Below are positions 58,396 to 64,000 of a stretch of 64,000 bases of DNA, in pieces. The translations under genes and the position numbers were made by a program. Numbering within the stretch: the first letter of the stretch is position 1; each line of letters begins with the position of its first letter. This DNA comes from Biomphalaria glabrata. Lineage: Eukaryota > Mollusca > Gastropoda > Planorbidae. Below the pieces are notes generated by a model. The model saw only the letters and a list, made by a program, of their open reading frames with translations, was not told the origin of the DNA and did no database searches. The stretch covers positions 3,900,451 to 3,964,450 of the forward strand of contig NC_074726.1 in assembly GCF_947242115.1 (NCBI RefSeq), read 5' to 3'.

Positions 58396-58891
58396 ATACA
58401 AAAACTCATACATATACAAACAATTGTATGATTAAGCCTATTCCTCCCATACAGGCACCAAAACATATTGACTACCAGGTTTCAGATAAAGTTTAAGATT
58501 ATATATAATCAGTCCCAAATCAATATCTACCAATGAATAAAAAAGCTTTTGCATATTCAGGAAGCCAAATAAAACTTTAGGCCTGTCTTAAAAACCCTTA
58601 AATTGATATCGCAGTACGGTACATTGTAATTTTTTTTTACAACTTCAGTTAAAGCAATATCTATAACGGTAGGTTATCTCCACTTCGTCTGTTTTTATCC
58701 CTTCTTATAACTAAACAATTGTGGTAAATGTGTAATTTTCTGGCAAAATATATTACAAAATATATCATTATTTTTTTTTCAGTCGGAATCTCATAACGAA
58801 TCAAGTCTGGATATTTCAAAGTATGATTTTGTTAGTCTATATAGCCTACATTGCTTTATGTATCACAATTAAAAACTTTATTAATAACCTG

Positions 58892-59074
58892 CAGGGTCAG
58901 CCATAGCTAATTGGAGGCCCTAATTAAAATTACGAAATTTATATTAAACCTTAAGTACTCTAACAATAACATTTGGCACAAGCTTTGCTATTTCTTTAAA
59001 AAAAAAAACTGTTCAAAGTACTGTTCGAGGTCCCTGGTGGCTGCCTAGTTTGCCTATGCTTAAGGCCGACCCTG
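58892..59074. mobile_element. Short hAT-like MITE
   Basis: CAGGGTCAGCC at the left and, inverted, CAGGGTCGGCC at the right (10/11). No matching target-site duplication was seen. Confidence 0.55.
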
Positions 59075-59179
59075 CAACCAGCGAAAAGCTTCTTTCTATT
59101 TTTGGAACGTCTCAAAATTATAAGTTGAAATAACATTTAACAACAATGAAAACAGAACTATGAATTATGGCCACTGTTA

Positions 59180-59181
<2 letters not shown>

Positions 59182-59260
<79 letters not shown>
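59182..59260. repeat. (AT)n microsatellite
   Basis: About 39 AT units in intron 2 of the 56674 gene. Confidence 0.98.
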
Positions 59261-59262
<2 letters not shown>

Positions 59263-60624
59263 CTATATCAGGAATCAGAATACATGCGATAACGCTTGCT
59301 GTGCTTTTATTTATTGTTTCTGTTCTTCCAAGACGTTTCATGATACATTTTTTATAACGAGTGTGTGCAGTTGAGTCTGGAGCATATATATTAAACCACT
59401 TAAGGAAATGATCTATAGATCTAAAAGTTTGAAAGAGAACTTTTACTTAAAACTTCACAAAGCATGTCCAGGAATGTTTTATATTTGTCCTACTAAGCAA
59501 GAAACTTCAACAAAATTAAAATGGTAGTTTAATAACTGTAAATCGAGCAGTTCCCTAAAGCCGAAATGATAAATTGCTTTGGTTGTGGTCTAAAAGAAAT
59601 CTGTTTTACCTTACAGTTTCTTGATATTGACATAAAGCAAATTACCAGATTTATGTAAGCTCTTTCCAGCAAAGAAAACAGGAGAAACAGATTATAACAT
59701 TAAATGGAAGTAGATTTTATCGTTTCAGCATATTTACCAAGAATATCAAATGTTATGAATTTCAAGCTAACAATAATAAAAAATACAAAATCTAAAAAAA
59801 ACAAAACAATAACAACAATAACAAAGCATATATATTAAGTATAACTGAATCAATTAGTTTGGATCAGACATGTGATTAAATTTGCAATAGAACTAGACTA
59901 ACAATAATATATTTATGCAATATACCAATAGATTTTGTTTAGTGTAATTTCATGCTTTTAGCTTTCTCAATGCTCTGTGATACTATCACTTGTCTGAACA
60001 AGATAGAAATAAGATAAGGAATGGGGTGGAGGGGTGAATACTATCGTGATCGCTTTTATAAATTGATTTAAAAAAAAAACTTTTTCACTTCAATGGACAT
60101 TTTATAGGGTAGTTTATCTCTACATTCTTATGTAATAAAAATTGAAGCTACAACTGATTTTGTTCTTAACTATAAGATTTAGAATACAACGAATATTCAA
60201 AACATGGGCTTGTTTTGATTGAAAAAAGTAATTATCGGCGAAATGAGTCTAGTTACGCATTATGCGCCCACATAAGGACCCATTTCGAGTATTGAATTGA
60301 TGGCAAAGTACTCTCTAGTCTATGTAAATAAGTACCAGGAACATTCATCATCAAAAATAAGTGAAGCAATGTGCATAGTATTTAAACTAGTATTTGCTTT
60401 TAGATTAAAGGCTACAGTTTTCAGTTTCAAATTTAATAATAAAACGGGTTCAATCGCTGATAAAAAGTAGCTATAGCCCCTAAACTGTGCAAGCCGCAAA
60501 ATATATTGACATCAGACTTTCAATTACTCTACTTTTTTTTTTTTAGATCTAGACGTGACAGACGGACAGACGTCGTAAAGCCAATTACACTTTTTCCCCC
60601 TTAAGATGGCCATTAAAAAGGTAT
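59261..60624. other. Intron 2 sequence, no further exon seen
   Basis: AT-rich intronic sequence of the 56674 gene. No open, splice-flanked block matching the other family members was found. Confidence 0.45.
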
Positions 60625-60970
60625 CCTTGTAGATAATTGACGCATTAGAACATTACAGCGCTTTAGGGCAATTATACATAAAACACTGAACCATAATCTT
60701 CAAATACAAAAACAAAATTTAATCAAATACTCTGAAAGACACAAAGATAAAGGCACATTCTTCGTCCCATATGCTAGGACAAATTTGTACAAATACTCCT
60801 TCTTCCCTAGTGCTATTAGAGCATGGAGTGGGTTGCCTGAGCTAGCCAGGAAAACCAGTGACTTGGCAGAATTTAAGTCATTGGTTAATATGCATGACTA
60901 AATGCATGACGCGTACGACGTAATCATCTTATTTTTTGAAGTAACGTCTGTATTATATAAGATAAGATAA
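60625..60970 (+). mobile_element. LINE 3' end fragment ('AWNGLPE' family)
   Basis: Contains 'ataatcttcaaatacaaaaa', 'agacacaaagataaaggcac' and 'gcatggagtgggttgcctga', with the tail 'gaagtaacgtctgtattata' ending in ATAAGATAAGATAAG. Confidence 0.8.
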
Positions 60971-61130
60971 GGTTTAGATCTAGTACTAGATTTAGATCTA
61001 GAACGAGATTAAGATCTAGAACTAGATCTAAGTCTAGATCTAGAAATAGGTCTAATGCTAGATTTAAAACTAAATCTAAGTCTAGATCTATAGAATTAGA
61101 TCTAGAATCTTGATATAGAATCAAGATCTA
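60971..61130. repeat. AGATCT/TCTAGA low-complexity tract
   Basis: Irregular tandem words 'agatctag', 'aactagatctaagtctagat' over 160 bp; produces a short repetitive open frame on the minus strand (60924-61124). Confidence 0.8.
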
Positions 61131-63031
61131 GGCCAGAATTCGTATGACTTTACAATTTAATCTTAAAATTACTAGACCTAGGGCAATGTTATGATCAAGA
61201 ATAGTAGACCTTTTGGTACCGGGTAATAGTGTAGGCCTACTATGCTGTCCGTATCCGATTCACTTCTTAATGTGATACTATTGTTTACATTATTAAAAAA
61301 AATGCACCGTAAGCAGTCAGAAGATAAGTTATTGGTTTAGTAATTAAAATTTTGTTCAAATTATTAATACATTTATAATATATATATATATAAGTGTGTT
61401 TTCTAGAAGTTCCTGCGAAATAGAACAATAGCTAGTACAGCCTTGCATTGATCTGGATAAAATATCGAGCTTATTTAGTTACTAGTTTAGCGTTATAATG
61501 TTGGATTAATGTTATTTCGAATTTGTATGGTTTTGCAATGGACCTTATTCACCAATCGTAAACAAGCAAGATTTAGCCACGTGATAATATTGATGAAACA
61601 ACGAGAAAAACTGTCACCTGACAGCCTGTCTGTATTACGAAATTTGTATAGAAGAGATAGAGAATTACGTGGCTTAATGTTGTTTCTTAACGATTGATGA
61701 ATGAGGTTTATTCAATAAACTCTATTTGATTTCATTGCAGACATTCAGAGAACGTACTGGAAGAAGTCGATTTTCTCATAATGGGAAAGGCAGGAAGCGG
61801 TAAAAGCTCCCTTGGGAATTCAATAATGAGGAAAGTTGTTTTTCAATATGGATCTTCTTGATCTACTGTAACCCAAAAAATAACTGATGCCGTCTGCGAA
61901 TTCAATGGGATGAGAATCAAAGTAGTCGATGGACCAGGTATCGGTGATGGTGATAAAAGTAAAGATCAAACAACCATTGACATTATAAACTCTATGTCTG
62001 AAGCGATAGCCATTAATCCACGAGGCTATCATGCATTTCTTTTTGTTCTGAAATTTGGCAATCGACTTACGGATGAAGATAAAAATACTATTTCATTTTT
62101 AAAGAAAATTTTTGGAGAATATTTTTTTGTGAAATATTGTGTTTTAGTCATGACTTATGGAGACCTATATGAACAGGAAAGCTGCACTGATTTTCTTGAT
62201 TGGGTTTCTGAACAGAAAAGCGGCGTCTTCCGAGAATTCCTAGAAGAGTGTGAAAACAGAATAGTCATATTCAATAATAAAACTTCTGACAAAGAAAGAC
62301 AAGAAGGACAGCTAATGAAGTTGTTAAATATTGTCAAGACTTTAAAATTACAAAATTGTCGCTACGCGGATGAACATTATTTTACTGGAAAAACCAATAG
62401 AGATTATTTAACGGTAGAAGCCCAGAAAGACTTCATTGAAAAAGAGGCAATGGAAGGAGCCAATTTTATAAATGAGACACTGAAAATTCTACTAGGAAGC
62501 CGAGGATCAGATAGAGATATTTTACTGTTTAATGATATGCTAAATAAAGCTAATCACTTACAGAAATTTATTCAAGACAAAGACAAAGGCACTGGGGTTC
62601 TGGGCTCAGTTTCCCATTATGTTTCTTCTATAATATCTTCCATTGAAAATGAGCTTCAAATCTATAACAGAATAACCGAAGAAAAGGAAAAATTTAAATT
62701 AAAAGTAAAATTAGAAGCAGCCGAAAATTGCTTAAAACTTCAGAAAATTCGAGAGGAATATGAACATAAAATTAAAAAGGATAAACGGCTAGAAGCTCTA
62801 AAGATGGAAAAACTTCAAGATCAGATTAAACGTATGGAAGATTTAAAGCGATCGTGGCGGAGGGAGATGAATAATCTCGAAAGAAAACATAGTATTGAGA
62901 GGTCAGCTTCTAATCAGCAGTATCAGTTCTTGGCAAAACAGTTTGATGAAATAAAATCATTGTACGAAAAACAATCGCGCAAGGAACGTAAGAAAAATAT
63001 TTTTACGAAAATGTTTCAAAAAACGAAGTAA

Positions 63032-64000
63032 CAGAAGAAAGAGGTTTTAAAGAGATTGTGTGTTACAAACTAGCACATGTCTGTAGTCAGATGACATTAC
63101 ATATTACAGATCAAAGAAGGTTTGCTACAAAGCTTATATCGACTCACTCTGTGCCGGTTACTTCTCTTACACCCATTATCGAATAAAGTTCAAATTAAGA
63201 CCATTATTTATTGTAATAAAAAAAAACATTAATCAATTTTAAAAAAATATTAGTAGGCCTAATTAATTATTTTGTTTAGTATGGAAAGAGGGAAATAAAT
63301 TCAACAGTATTGAGAGGTGTAGCTGTATATGTGTAGTTTGTATCCCACTTCCCATTCTAGGATTAGGATGAAATTTTGCATAATAATTCATATTGTGATA
63401 ATGCTGATCTCGGATGATGTAAAGTTCATCATTTTCTTTGACTAACGGTTAGCATGGAATGTACCCCATTAGAGTTAGTGAACTTATTGGTCGTCCGTAA
63501 AATCCCGAAAGAAAAAAATCCCAGTCTTCTCCAAAATTCGAAACTAATTCCAATAGCACTCAGCCACCAAGCCCCCTAATAATTATTCATATTCAATGAA
63601 AATACATAAATCAATTAAAAAAACAGAGTAATCACTAAATTAGTTAATGAACTAGTGGTTATTATTTTAATTTTTTTAAATTAGAGGCTAAACCATACAG
63701 TATTAAGATAGTGATTTTTGTGTTTCTTCCTCTTGTATAAGCTTTTTTTTTTTTAAGGAATTTTTGTTTTGCTTGTTTTTATTTATTTTTTTAATAATAA
63801 ACACCATTTATAATATTTATACATGTGTCCAATATTTAGCGAATGCCATCCTTAGAAGATTTTTTTTGTGTGGTTATCAAAAGGTAAAAGTGCATATTGG
63901 TTAATAGATGTTTTTTTTAATACTGTAATGATTACATTTGAAAAAAAAAAAACATGCTTTTCAATATTAAATTGCATGTACTTTGTTTAAAAGTAAATTT
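63032..64000. other. 3' flank, repeats, no further gene seen
   Basis: An AATAAA at 63182-63187 could end the 56674 transcript but falls in a copy of the dispersed 'atatcgactcactctgtg' repeat (63125-63200). A decayed SINE family 1 copy lies at 63403-63575. The last 400 bp are AT-rich with no signal. Confidence 0.5.

Larger units (their letters stand above)
56674..63031 (+). pseudogene. GIMAP/AIG1-like coiled-coil GTPase gene with one in-frame stop
   Basis: Three coding exons, 56674-56799, 58783-58820 and 61741-63031, 484 codons, with good sites: ttctacag| before the start, AAG|gtaaca, ttttcag|TCG ... AA|gtatga (38-nt micro-exon) and attgcag|A CAT. The layout equals that of the 41257 gene. The P-loop GKAGSGKS is at residues 70-77, G3 DGPG follows, then 'LFVLKFGNRLTDED', TYGD, coiled coil and the basic tail FTKMFQKTK. 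Codon 95 (61859-61861) is TGA where the 41257 gene has TTA (Leu), one base away. Everything downstream is open for 390 codons and well conserved. The stop would remove all but the P-loop. It could be a young pseudogene, a segregating null allele or an assembly error. A Met at codon 112 could start a P-loop-less product. Intron 1 holds a minus-strand LINE. Confidence 0.8.

Overview
The window looks like part of a gastropod mollusc genome, most likely a freshwater pulmonate of the Biomphalaria/Bulinus kind. That is inferred from AT-rich sequence, short introns with ordinary GT-AG sites, many tRNA-derived SINEs and 3'-truncated LINEs, and an expanded family of GIMAP/AIG1-type GTPases. No database search was possible, so the species is not established.

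The real gene content is one family. I count six GIMAP/AIG1-like (GTPase of immunity-associated protein) genes. Two are on the minus strand (7179-9126 and 19277-21524) and four on the plus strand (28263-29318, 32429-33508, 41257-48083, 56674-63031). They fall into three designs. The first, third-from-last-in-size class (7179-9126, 41257-48083, 56674-63031) has a short charged first exon, a 29- or 38-nt micro-exon, then one large exon with the GTPase domain, a long coiled coil and a basic tail. The second (28263-29318 and 32429-33508) is compact, with no long coiled coil. The third (19277-21524) carries a 377-residue, Ser-rich, apparently disordered N-terminal extension with lysine clusters fused to the GTPase domain.

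Individual members have diverged in telling ways. The 32429 gene has lost the invariant P-loop lysine (Lys to Ile) and ends in a CaaX-type prenylation motif (CVIL). The 56674 gene has one in-frame TGA between the P-loop and the G3 motif but is otherwise intact. The 41257 and 56674 genes share a tract that is identical even at silent sites, as expected from gene conversion. The 41257 gene holds a second copy of its first exon inside intron 1.

Almost everything else is repeats: at least six LINE 3'-end families (one with reverse-transcriptase motifs), two tRNA-derived SINE families, several hAT-like MITEs (two with perfect 8-bp target-site duplications), two solo LTRs of one family (one just upstream of the 19277-21524 gene, in the same orientation), and many minisatellites (units of 19, 20, 22, 33, 39, about 46 and 48 bp). 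Minisatellites with units divisible by three create long but probably meaningless open frames.

Working together: GIMAP/AIG1 proteins are membrane- or vesicle-associated GTPases that oligomerise and are linked to immune-cell survival and defence. A cluster with active, putatively catalytically dead and lipid-anchored members, and with signs of conversion and pseudogenisation, fits a fast-evolving innate-immunity locus. That functional reading is inference from the family.
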